Assembly (NCBI RefSeq): GCF_035582795.1
Contig: NC_134368.1
Coordinates: forward strand, 124,001-188,000
Source: Mycteria americana
Taxonomy: Eukaryota; Chordata; Aves; Ciconiiformes; Ciconiidae
DNA length: 64,000 nt
Direction: 5' to 3'
A program made the position numbers and the translations under genes. The notes below the pieces were generated by a model. That model did not search any database. It was not told where the DNA came from and worked only from the letters and a program-made list of their open reading frames with translations. Of the stretch, positions 10,601 through 22,600 are shown in pieces; within the stretch, counting starts at the first letter, position 1; every line of letters begins with the position of its first letter.

Positions 10601-13600
10601 CAGCACTTGTGGGCATCCCTGCAGGTTGTTTGTGTGTTCCTGATCTGAACAGCTTGCCATGGGACAGGGATGCTGCCTCAAAGTCCTGCCCTGCTGCAAT
10701 GCAGGTATGCGTTTGCAGGGTGTAGGGGAGAGCTGTGTTGGTGCAATTGTGGTGCAGTTTGAGTTGTGCAGTGATTAAAGACAGAGAGAGCAGCTTTTAT
10801 AGCCCACAGAGGAGTGATGATGCTCTGCTTGACACAGCCTGACACTACACAGACACAGAGAGATGCAGAGAGACACAGAGCTGGTCTCTGTAAAGAAGAA
10901 AATCCCCAGGCAGAAAACTCTAGGATGGATGTACAATAGCTCTGTGCTTTGGTGCACCCCAAAATCATGCTGGAGTACCTTATAACCTAGCCAGCCCTCA
11001 GCCATCTCCTTTAGGCTTGGCTTTTGCTGTGTGAATTCCCCCTCCCAGCTTAAGTGCTACCCTGTGCAATTCTTCCCAGCTGCCTCTTTCTGGGAAGGAT
11101 GGAAGCACAGACATTACACCCACTTGCTTGAATACCAATGCCCAGCAAGGTCATAGCAGGATAATAGACATCTGAAGTACCTAGACGTGAACAACTGGTG
11201 GATCTCTTAGGAGCAACCACTTAGGGATAGTACAGAGAGAGACTGTTTAAGGCACTTACTGACAACTGCATTTTGACTTCCCCCCCCCCCCCCCTTTTAC
11301 AGGTTTCTATGGGAGACCATGGTCTACGGAACAGAGGAAACTTCTCTTTCAATGGCAAGTACCCTGAATTTTCCTCTCCGAAGGTACTAGCCTGTGGCAG
11401 AGTAACAAGGTGGAAGCCAGAGTGCCGTGGAGGCAGGAGTGGTGAGGGAAAACGTTCTGGAGGGAGGCTCCTGGGGCTGGCCTGCCTTTGGGACGTTGGG
11501 GCGATGGCAGCGAAAGGGGCTCATGCTTCTCCCAGGGCTGCTCCTGCAGTGCCACCTCTGTCCCAGCACTCTTGGACCCCCGGATCCGGCCTGGGGAAAG
11601 ACTCCCCCGCCCTGGGCCCGGCTGTGGTGGCTGCAGGATGGACAGGCAGCCCAAGGACGCCCGGACAGATGCAGGCTGTGCTGCCCTGTGCCGGCAGATG
11701 GTGCTGGGACTCTGCCACGGCCCAGCTGCATCCAGATGTGCTTGGCTGGGGGGCGTGGGCCAGGGCTGGGCGCCCCAAGGGAATGGGGTCTGTGAATGGG
11801 GCCCGGAAGGGGCTGGGTGGGCACTATCCCCTGCACGACAGCACCGCAAGGCTGGCACAGGTGCTCCAGTGAGGGTGCAGACCCACCCTCAGGGACAGGG
11901 TTGGACCCTGCTGCCCACGCCATGGGAGGAGCAACGGCAGCTGGGAAGGATTTGGAGAGGACCGTGGGGGCTACGCGAGCCTGAAAATGCCGCTTCTGGA
12001 GGCACCGGAAAAGCTGCTCTGCCTTGACTGCAGCGTGGTGTGGGTCGACTAGGGCAGCCCGTGCGCAGGAGGGGTGTCGGGGAGCAGGCAGAGGGGCTGG
12101 GGCTGGAAATAGGAAGTCAGATCCGTGTGAGAGAGAACATGGGGTGTTCGGCAGGCTGGAAGCCCACCTTGGGTGCTGACCTGGCAGGACGGGTGCCCGT
12201 TGCCTCATCTCTGAACTGTGCGGGCCTGGGCCGTGCCATGGCAGCCTGTGGGTGCGCTGGCTGCAGGACAGCATGCTGCATGCCCACTGCCACCAGCAGC
12301 AAGCGGCCATCTCGCCCTGCCTGGGGCTGCTGTCCCACCGCCCTGCGCTCCCAGTGAGGGCAGCAGGTGAGTGCTTCCAGCCAGCCTGGCCTCGCTGGAG
12401 CCAGGCTTATCGTTGTGGAAACAGATGACACAGCAAACCTGCATCACTCCACCGTGGGCACAGGTGGCCACTTTATCCTGAGGCTGCCATCCCTGCCTGG
12501 TGTGGAGGTGGCCCTTGTGTTCCTGTGAGGCCCCATGTATGTCTGTGTGTCACCATGTGTCCCTGTGATGGAAGGATGTGGGCAGGATCTGTCACTGGCT
12601 GGTTGTGAGAATCACCTTGGGATGGGAGTTGGTCTGTGCAGGAGGGAAAAAGCCCTCTCCTAGCAGCTGGCACCCATGCACTGGCCATCAGTGGGATGAG
12701 CTGCACTGACGGGACCTGCCACTGACGGACTGGGGCCCTGTGGCACCTCCTGTGGAGCATCCGGCATGGGCAGCGTGATGGCCACAGCCTAGCCGGCGCG
12801 CTGGTCAGTGTGGGTGCTGCCCTGGTGATGGCATGGGCAGCACGCTGGGGATGGTGTGGAGAGTGTGCTGGTCACAGCAGGGGTAGTGTGCTGGTGACAG
12901 CGTGGGCAGTGCACCAGTGGTGGCCGGGCAGTGGGCCAGAGACAGCAGGGCCATGTGCTGGTGACTGTGCTGGTGATGGCACTGGCAGCTGTGCAGTGCG
13001 TGGGAAATGCGCCGGTCATGCTGTGAGAGTGCACTGGTGAGAGTGTGGGCAGTCACAAGTGCAAGTAAGGACCATAGTGCAGGGACCAGAGATGCAGATG
13101 CAGAAAAATGTAGCTTAGAAAATTTGAGGAAAATGTGCAGGAATGAAGACCAGATGTGATGTTTTAAAGTATATTAGGAATGAGAAGGCCTATTGATGGC
13201 CTTGTCTGGTACTGGACTGGGATGTATGTTCACATGTTTGCACATGTGAGTGGTATGTTCATCGGTATTTTTCTTCTTTGGAAAGAAACAAGATGAGGCA
13301 CTTGTATCATGTGGTACATGAAGTGCTTCCCAGTCTGTTCATAGTGGGAAAATGTAAACCATTGTCTACTAAGGAGGATAAATAAAAAGAAATTAATATA
13401 TCAGATGGCTTTCATACAGAAGTGCCAAAAGAGCTGTCTAGGGAGGTGTCTGCCTTGTCCTGATAATTTCCAGTGAGTCTTGGATTGCTGGGGAGATTCT
13501 GGAAGGAATTTGTGCTTTTTGAGGCCAGAAAGGGCCTTATGATGGTGCAGTCTGATCTCCTGAAGCAGGCAGGCCCTCATCTCTCTCAGACCTGCTTCCC

Positions 13601-16600
13601 TTCAGCTCCGACTGCAGTGGAGCATCTGGAGAGCTGGAGACCTTTCCTCGCCCGAATGCATATCCCTGTGAGTCACCCCTGGACCCCGCCGTGTCTCCGA
13701 CTGCCGGGTGTGGCTTTTCTCTTCTCCGGAGCACTGGCAAGCTGAGGCTTTCCCCTGGGGAGATGAGCAAGCTGGGCTCCAAGACTCTGTCGCTCACAGG
13801 CTTTCCACCTGTGTCTGTGTGTGTGGCTCCTTGACAGATTCACGCTAGTTTATCAGCGTCCTTCCCACGCTGTGGCCACTGCTCTGGCAGCATCTGCAGC
13901 CAGCACAGAGGTCATCGAATCTCCCTAGCCCCGCCTGACACCCTGATTCATCTGGGGCTCTCTCTTATGCTGAGTTACCAGTGACATTGCAGAGGACACT
14001 CATGTTCAACTAATTGCTCATTATGTTGTTACTTCAGACACCTTATCTTCTATATTCTTTTACCTAGGTAGGGCTTTATGCTTGGCTGTATTAAGAAGTA
14101 TACCTCTTGCTGAAGCCCAGCTTAACAGCCATTTCAAATCACTTCGAGTGCTATATTTGCTCCTTTATTCTCCACTTACTTGGTCTTTGCCACCTGCAAA
14201 CTGCACAGGCACAGCATTCTGCCACGGGTTCACGCTTGCCCAGCTCTGCTGCCCACCCTGCCAAAGCTCTGCTTCAGCACTCACTGTTTTTCAGCACTCT
14301 GGAGCTTTCCACCTGCAGGGCTTAGCAAAAATCTTGCAGTCCCAAAGAGTTCCTCTGACATGCCTTTTAATGTCTGTGGATCAACATTAGTGTGACCCTG
14401 TTAGATAACAGAGTGCCTGGGTTTAGACCTGCAGGAGGGGATTCCTCTGCCTCATGCTGTCTCTGTCTCCCCGCGGGGAGCAGCTGTGCAGGATTTGTGC
14501 ACTGCCGAAGTGGGTGCCTGAGCTGTCCGGGAGACATGTCCTGGGGGCCCTGCAGCTGGAGGAGCAGCACAGCTTGGGTTTGGGTCCTCCCTCATGCACC
14601 CCTGTGCTGGTGTTAGATAGGCAGGAGGGTGATTGGGTACGTCCAGCCCATGAGCCTCTGGCTATGCTTCACTGAGGAATGAAGAAGCTGGTACAGGATT
14701 CAACCTGTCAAAACTACACTAAGGGGTGAGTATGTAAGTAATGCATGTTAGTGTTGATGGATAAGGAATTGGCTGGATGGCTGCATCCAAAGAGTTGCAG
14801 TCAATGGCTCAGTGTGCAAGTGGAAACCAGTAACAAGTGGTGTCCCCCAGGGGACCATACTGGGACCAATACTATTTAGTATCTTCACCATTGACATAGT
14901 GGGATTGAGTGCACCCTCAGCAAGTTTGCAGATGACGCCAAGCTGAGTGGTGCAGTTGATCAGCTAGAGGGATGGGATGCCATCCAGAGGGACCTTGACA
15001 GGCTTGAGGAGTGGACCCGTTAAAATCTCGTGAAGTTCAAGAAGGTCAAGTGCAAAGTTCTGCCCCTGGGTCAGGGCAATCCCCAATATCAATACAGACT
15101 GGAGGATGAAGGGATTGAGAGCAGCCCTGTGGAGAAGGACTTGGGGGTACTGGTGGATGAAAAGATGGACATGAGCTGGCAATGTGCACTTGCAGCGCAG
15201 AAATCCAACCGTATCCTGGGCTGCATCAGAAGAAGCATGGCCAGCAGGTCGAGGGAGGTCATTCTCCCCCTCTACTCCACTCTGGTGAGACCCCACCTGG
15301 AGCACTGTGTCCAGCTCTGGGGTCCCCAGTACAAGAAAGACATGGACCAGTTAGAGCAAGTCCAGAGGAGGCCATGAAAATGATCTGACCTCTCCTATGA
15401 AGAAAGGCTGAGAGAGTTGTTGTTCAGCCTGGAGAATAGAAGGCTCCAGGGAGACCTTATTGCAGCCTTTCAATACCTAGAAGGGGCTTATAAGATGGGG
15501 ACAGACTTTTTACCAGGGCCTGTAGTGACAGGACAAGGGGTTACGGTTTTAAACTGAAGGAGGGTCAATTTAGATTGGACATAAGGAAGAAATTCTTTAC
15601 TGTGAGGGTGGTGAGACACTGGAACAGGTTGTCCAGAGAAGCTGTGGATGCCCCATCCCTGGAAGTGTTCAAGGTCGGGTTGGATGGGGCTTTGAGCAAC
15701 CTGATCTAGTGAAAGACGTCTCTGCCTGTGGCAGGGGGGTTGGACTAGATGGTCTTTAAAGGTCCCTTCCAACCCAAACCATTCTGTGATTCTAATGCCA
15801 GCAGCTTGTGGATTCCTTGTAAAAGGACTTCAGTTAAAGCAGAGTTACTGCTGATGCCAGATGCTGCACCTTGATGAATCCTTGTCCCTGTTACAGTGGC
15901 AGTGCTGGACCCCACGTTAACTGGGTGCAACAGAGAGGGGTACAGGCTCTCTGGAGCTGCTCTGAGATCCTCGCTGGCAGAGTGCGCGCAGCAGCTGCTG
16001 CAGAGCTGCCTCTGGAGGTCTGTGTCAGACCACAGTGGCATGTGGCACGCACATTGTCCCAGCAGTAAACACACAGCCTGCTCTGGGTCCCCTTCCATTG
16101 AAACACCACCTAACACAGCCAAAAAAAAGGTGTTTGTGCAGGAGCTGGGCAGGTGGTACAGGGCATATCTGGCCGCAGTGTGAGGAAAGGGAGACCAGGG
16201 CAGGCAAGGGACAGCCCAGAGGTTGTGAGGAGGCTGCAGCCTCCGTATCCAGAGCTGGGCCAGGGCTGCAGCGCTGTGTCCTGTGCTGGTGTCTTACTGG
16301 AGAGGAGATGGAAAAATGCAAGAGTGCAAAAGAGCCCCAGTGAGACCCAGTAGCTGCAAAAACGGTTGTAGAGTGATAGCTTTGAAAGTCTTGACCTGTT
16401 CAAGCGATCAAGGCATGATCTGGGAATGGTGCAGCAGGCATATAGGGACTGTTGGTGGAGTCAGGCCAGCCTGCAGACAGGACATGGGCTTTTCAAGGGG
16501 ATGATGTGAGGGGGTCTGCAGTGGTGAGGGCTCCCTGGGTGTGTGTGGTTCCCAGAGAGGTACCCCGGGCCGAGTCCCCCAGGCCAGACTGTGCCTAGCA

Positions 16601-19600
16601 GGTGCACCCCACTCCTGGACACTGAGCTTGGGGGAGAGGTGAGGTGCCAGTTCTCCAGGGTGTCTCTGGTGGTCCTGCTCCACAGAGACCCTTCACATCC
16701 AGAGGGGCAACTAGCTCGTACTTACCTGCTTCATCTGGAGTCGCTCATCACAACAGGCAACCTTGCAGCTTGCATGTTTGGGCTACAAACAAGTTTGGTT
16801 CTTGATTACAGAATGAGAAGCATAGCTGAAGAGAAAGGGAAAAGAAACCTACACCAAACATGCTTACACAAGATGCTAAGTGCTTCCATAGGTCTCACTG
16901 CAGGCCCTGACAGAGCTGCTGCAAAGCTGCAGGGCTGGTTTGGCCTGATGGAGCCCCACAGCTGGACTCCAGGGCTGGGGCCGCCTGCACCCTCGGGGGG
17001 CCGCGTGGAGCAGCAGACCACTGAGCTGTTCCCTCCGTTGCTCCAGCCCCATCCTCTGTCTCCTTGGCCATTTTGTTCTCCATCTCCCCCAAAAATTCCC
17101 CTTCCTCCCCTGGAGGCTGCTCTGGCCACTCACCCCTCCGCCATTCCTTGCTCAGGACATTGAGCTTTTCATCATCACAGGACTTTGTCAAGTGGTTAAA
17201 ACAGGCTGTTTAGGCTAAGCTGGTCCCTCCCACCCGCTTTTTCCACAGCAAGGGTGTTAACTCAACTCATCTCCCAGGAGGCAACGTCCTGCTGGTCTCC
17301 GAGACCTTCTCATCCAGATGTACTGTCTTTCTGGAGGTCCCTAAACAACATAAATCGTTGGGCTCGGCACTGGGAGCACTGGATGAGATTTATGTCTCCG
17401 TGTGGCTGTCGAAAGTATGCAGGGCAGGGCTCCCTGTGCAGGGGAAGAGCTGTGGCTCCGCAGTCTGGGGGGCTCTGTGTGAGCAGAGGCTGGAAGTCTG
17501 CAGGACACGGTGCAGCTCCGGGGAAGGAGAGGGCGCAGCGTGCTGAGGAGCTCTTGGTGTTGTGGGCTGGCAAGCTGCCCAGATCCCTCTTTGCAAAGAG
17601 CCCGTCTGGAGCCTTGGATGACCCCTTGTCCTTGCTGCACAGGCTGAAACGCTGGGGGCTGAACTGCTACATGTACGCGCCCAAGGATGAGCTGAAGCAC
17701 CGGCTGCTCTGGCGAGAGCCCTACACAGAGCATGAGGCAGGTAGCGGCTCTGCTGGGCCCCAGCACGGGTGGGCTGCAGGCGTCCTGGGTCCTCAAGGGT
17801 GAAGAATGGTCTGCACCTCAGCCAGGGTCAGGCTGGCTGTTACCAGTCTTCCTGCCAGGAACCTGCCCATTGCAGGGAGTCCTGCAGGCCCTGCCTAGTG
17901 CAAGGAGACCCTTGGACCCTGCCCGGTACAAGGAGCCTCCCCAGACCCTGCCCATCACATGGAATCACCTAGGAGCCCACCCAGCATGGGGAGCTCCCCA
18001 CGTGGATCTCTGGCAATATGGTCAAATATGCCAGGGCCCACAGACCCTTGTGGAGAGTCCTCTGTGCCCCAAGGGACTGGAAACTGGCTCCGCTGGGCCT
18101 CTCCCCTCCAGACGCTCTCTCATGCCTCCCGATGCCCTCAGCTCCTTCCTTTCGGGCCACTGTGGTTCCCTCTCCCTCCATCCCTTGTCTCCCTCCATCC
18201 CTTGCCTCCCTCCATCCCTTGCCTCCCAGTGCTCACAGCCCCCGCTCTGCTTTGTCCCCAGCCTGCATGCAGTCTCTCATCGAAGCTGCCCAAGAGCAGG
18301 GTGTGGAGTTTGTTTTTGCCATTTCTGCTGGCCAGGACATGGTGTTTTCAAGTGTCGGGGATCGGCTCCTGCTGCAGCAAAAACTCAGGCAGGTACCGTG
18401 GGCCATTCCTTCATCCCACTGCTCCTTGGCAAGGGGCACGCATGCTTAAGTGCGGGCCCCATGCCCACCCCAAAGGCTGGTGTAGGGCCGTAAACCCCTC
18501 CTGCTGCTGCACATCAGGGAGCAGCTCTGTGGGGTGCCTGGTGGCAGATGTGCTGTCCCTGTCACAGTGACAGAGAGCCGAGGGCTCCGTTGGATGCCTG
18601 ACTGCTAGCGGGCAGCACTGGGGGCAGGAAAGAGACTGGCCAAGCCCCAGAGCTTGCTGGGCAGCACCATAGGCTGGTGCAGGCTGATGCTGAGCCCCCG
18701 GTCCCCAGGGAGGGTAAAGAGCCGCCAGCACGGCAGGTTTGCTCTGTGGGCAGCTGCTCCTCCCCATGGCACAGTCCAGGCAGCAGCTGCCCTGTGCTGC
18801 GCCATGCCCGGCCACCTCTCCAGCTGCCCCCAGCCAGCCTTGGTGCAGGGAGCACCTGCCCGGGCGTGCAGCGAGGCACCTCCCGATGCTCTGCCGGCCT
18901 CTGCTCCTGCTGCAGGGCTGCCAGTGCTGCAGGGCGATGCGGGGGTGCGGTGCGGGGGGAGAGGATGTGGCAGGCAGCGAGCGGGGCTGCCTGGCAGTGG
19001 CATGGCGAGAGCAGGCTCTGGGCCACCGCAGCACGGAGTCTGGTTTGAAAGGGCTCCTGGCCCACAGCAAACACGGCCATGCCCAAGGCTTGGAGCGAGG
19101 TGGGCCGTGGCCGTGGGGCTGGCATGCGCCCGCGGAGCGGCTGGGCCTTGTGCGCGGCACCCGCTGGGCAGATGTGGGGGGGACGTGGCGAGGGCTGTTC
19201 TGCTCGCCCCGACTGTCCGGGCGCCCCAGAACTCTGCTGTCCTTATGGGGCCCAGGCAGCAGGGGCTCGTCCGGAGCACGCTGCCTCCTTTCTCTCTGCT
19301 GCCCAGGGATCCTAGCAGCCCGTGCCCATGCCCACAGGTGGCTGCCATGGGGTGCCACTCCTTCGCACTGCTCTTTGACGACATCGACCCCTGCATGTGC
19401 CAAGCTGACAGAGACGTCTTCCCCTCCCTGGCACAGGCTCAGGCCTCTGTGGCCAATGAGGTGTACCGGGAGCTGGACCAACCTTCCATCTTCCTCTTCT
19501 GCCCTACAGGTACCGCCTGCAGCCGTGCGGCCCCAGCCACCCCACCCCTGGTAGCCCGGTGTTTGGCCAACCGTGGCACCCCACAGCAGACCAGGGTGCC

Positions 19601-22600
19601 CTTTGGCTGGCTGCACTGGGTGCTGTGTGTGTCTCAGCTGTGTGTGTCTCAGCTGTGTGTGTCTCAGCTGTGTCTGCTGAGAGCTGACTGCCCTGAGAGC
19701 CTCCACAGCTCCCCCCAGCCCCCTCATGCTCCTGCGGGAGCCCTGGAGATCTCAGGACTAGGACAGGACCAGGCTGCAGACTGGCTGGCACTTCAGCAGC
19801 CATGCATGCTGTATTCCCTGCACCGCGCATCTCCCCAGCCCCTATCCATTGATCCCAGGCAGCCTCTCCTCTCCTGGTCTCTCTGCCCCTCAAGGATTGC
19901 TCTGTGCTGTCTCCCCAGAGTACTGCAGCTCCCTGTGCTCTCCCAGCCCCAGCCAGTCCTACTACTTGCTGACCCTCGGCCAGGAGCTGCTCCCAGGGAT
20001 TGGTGTCATCTGGACAGGTGAGCGCCTGGCTCTGTGAGGTGTGTGGCCCTGTGCAGCTTCTCAGCAAGAGCCGGCATCTGCAAACCCTGCGGCCACGGGC
20101 TCCGTCCCGGGAGAGGCACCAGCAAGTGGCCCCATCGTGGTGTCTTTCAGCATTGGAGCGTGCAGCCCCAGCCAGGCAGGCAGTGGGTCGGGCTGTGGGT
20201 CTGCTCTCCTTCTGGCTAGGGAGGGTGGGGTGGGGTGACTCGACCCTCATCTCCATGCTCAGTGCCCAGATGTGTGCATGTCCCCATTGTGAGTGTGCAT
20301 GATGGACTGCGCTGCCTGTGTGCTCCACCCACATCCCTGCCGTGATGCTCCAGGCCCAAAGGTGGTGTCACAGGAGCTCTCAGCCACACTGCTGGAGGAG
20401 GTGGAGGGTGTCCTGCGGCGCCGCCCCATCATCTGGGACAACCTGTATGCCAACGACTATGACTGCAGACGTGTCTTCCTGGGCCCCTACACGGGACGTG
20501 CCCCTGGCCTCATGCCCAGGCTCCATGGACTGCTCCTCAACCCCAACTGTGAGCTCCAGGCCAACTTCATCCCCATACACACATTGGGCAGCTGGTTTCG
20601 GAGCGAGCTGGGGAGCTGTGCCCACCCTGATCATGCAGGTACCCGGCCCCAGAGCCCCAGGCAGCTCTGTATGTGGGGCCCCAGTGCCGGCAGTGAGTTT
20701 GTGCACCCAGGGCAGGGCCCTGCCCATCGCTGCCCATCTTTGCCATGGCCCTGCAGGCTTTCCTGCATGGCAGCCTGGGTGAGGTGTCTCACCTGGCTGA
20801 GCACCACCTGACAGCCCGGGACAGGGGATCCATCCTGGGGGCATCTCCTTGGGCGGGGGGGCTGCCCACCCTCTGGCATGGGATAGCTCCGTCAAGCAAA
20901 GAGCGGGGCTGCCCAGGCTGATGAGCTCCAGTTCCTTAGGGATGGAGACTGCGGCAGCCCTGGGGGACAGACAAGGTCCACAGGAGGGCAGCTACAGCCC
21001 CCAGGAGGCCTTGGAGCTGGCGCTGCATGACTGGGTGGCTGAGATAAACCGGCAGGCCTTGGAGCCAGGTAGGTGATGAACTCGCACCGTGCAGCGTCCC
21101 TCACCCCCTCCGGAGCCCTGGACTGGCTCTGCTGGGGGCTCGGTAGGGTGAGGGAGCCCCATGCCCTGCCTGTTTGGATGGGGCGCCCTGGCTGGTGCGG
21201 CAGCGGCATCTGTGTGTGTTGCAGTGGGCAGGCATGGGTGTCCATTGCGCCATGCTGCCCCATGGGTGCTCCTGCCCTGGCTGCATCCCAGAGGGGGTCT
21301 CCTCGGCTGGCAGCGTGGGAGCCTGGGCCATGATACGGCTCTGGAAGAGGGGGTTCAGCCACGTGCAAGCTTGGTGTTTTGCAATGTTTGCCTCTGCAAA
21401 GCATGTGGCCTCACCAGCCACGGAGGCCTGAACTCCAGAGCACAGAGCAATGCAAAGCCCGTGATCCTGCTGGCTTGGAGATGGAGCTTCTTGGCGTGGC
21501 CGCCCCTAGGGCTGTCCTGCCCCACGGGCAGTAGTTTCCATGCAGGTGCCAGATGTGTTGCCCCCTTGATCCTTTCTGCCAGGAGGAAAGACCCCAGGAC
21601 ACCCCAGCATCAGCCTCAAGGGAGGAATAAAGCTGCAGCCTGGCACAGCGGGAGGACAGGAGGTCATGCCTGGCCCCCAGCCCCAAGACTCTGTTCCCAG
21701 TGGGGCAGACCAGCATGGCCCTGAGCCCTGCAGCGTGGCACCAGGGGAGGGAAGGAGGAAGGTGACCTCAGAGCCCAAGAAGGGCAGAGGGAGCAGGACC
21801 CCCAATGACAGTCAGCAAAGCCTCACAAGGGACGGGGACCAGCTCACCACAGGGACCAGAGAGAGCTGTGAGCCCTCCTCTGCTCTGCCCAGCATGGCTG
21901 GGAGTGCCCAGTCCACAGGAACCCTGGTGGCTACAGAGACCCTCCACAGCCCAGCCCCCCCCATGTGCTGCAGCGAGGAGGCCAACACCAGCCAGAACCT
22001 TCCCCTACCCACCAGTGATGCCAGGACAGGGGGTGGCAGCTCCCCCCAGCCCCCCAGCAGTACCCAGCCTGAGGCCAGCAGGGCTGTCATGCCCCAGACA
22101 CCCCCAGGGCCTGGGGCTTGTGCCAGCCCTGGCCCCCCAGCACTGCTTACTGATGGGGCCGGCACCAGCCCTGGGCCCCCAGCACCGCTCACTGATGGGG
22201 CTGGTGCTAGCCCTGGCCCCACGGCACCATTGACCCCAGAGGAGGCTGGGTCCAGCCCCATGGCCCTGCTGACCCTGGAGGAGGCTGGGTCTGGCCCCAC
22301 GGTACCACTGACCCCCAAGGAGGCCAGGTCCAGCTCCACAGCACCGGTGACCCCAGAAGAGGCCAGGTCCAGCCCTATGGCACTGCTGACCCCGGAGGAG
22401 GCCAGGACCAGCCCCACAGCACCAGTGACCCCAGAAGAGGCCAGGTCCAGCCCTATGGCACTGCTGACCCCGGAGGAGGCCAGGACCAGCCCCATAGCAC
22501 CGGTGACCCCAGAGGAGGCTGGGTCTGTCCCTACGGCACCGCTGACCCTCAAGGAGGCCAGGTCCAGCCCCACAGCACCACTGACCCCAGAGGAGGCCAG

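Noticed and set aside
15030-15377. Plus-strand frame of 115 residues resembling a reverse transcriptase
   Set aside because: Not a host gene; it is part of the dead CR1 LINE at 14740-15796.
17254-17802. Plus-strand frame of 182 residues overlapping O-GlcNAcase-like exon 3
   Set aside because: Only 17643-17740 of it is coding; the upstream part shows no similarity and reads into intron.
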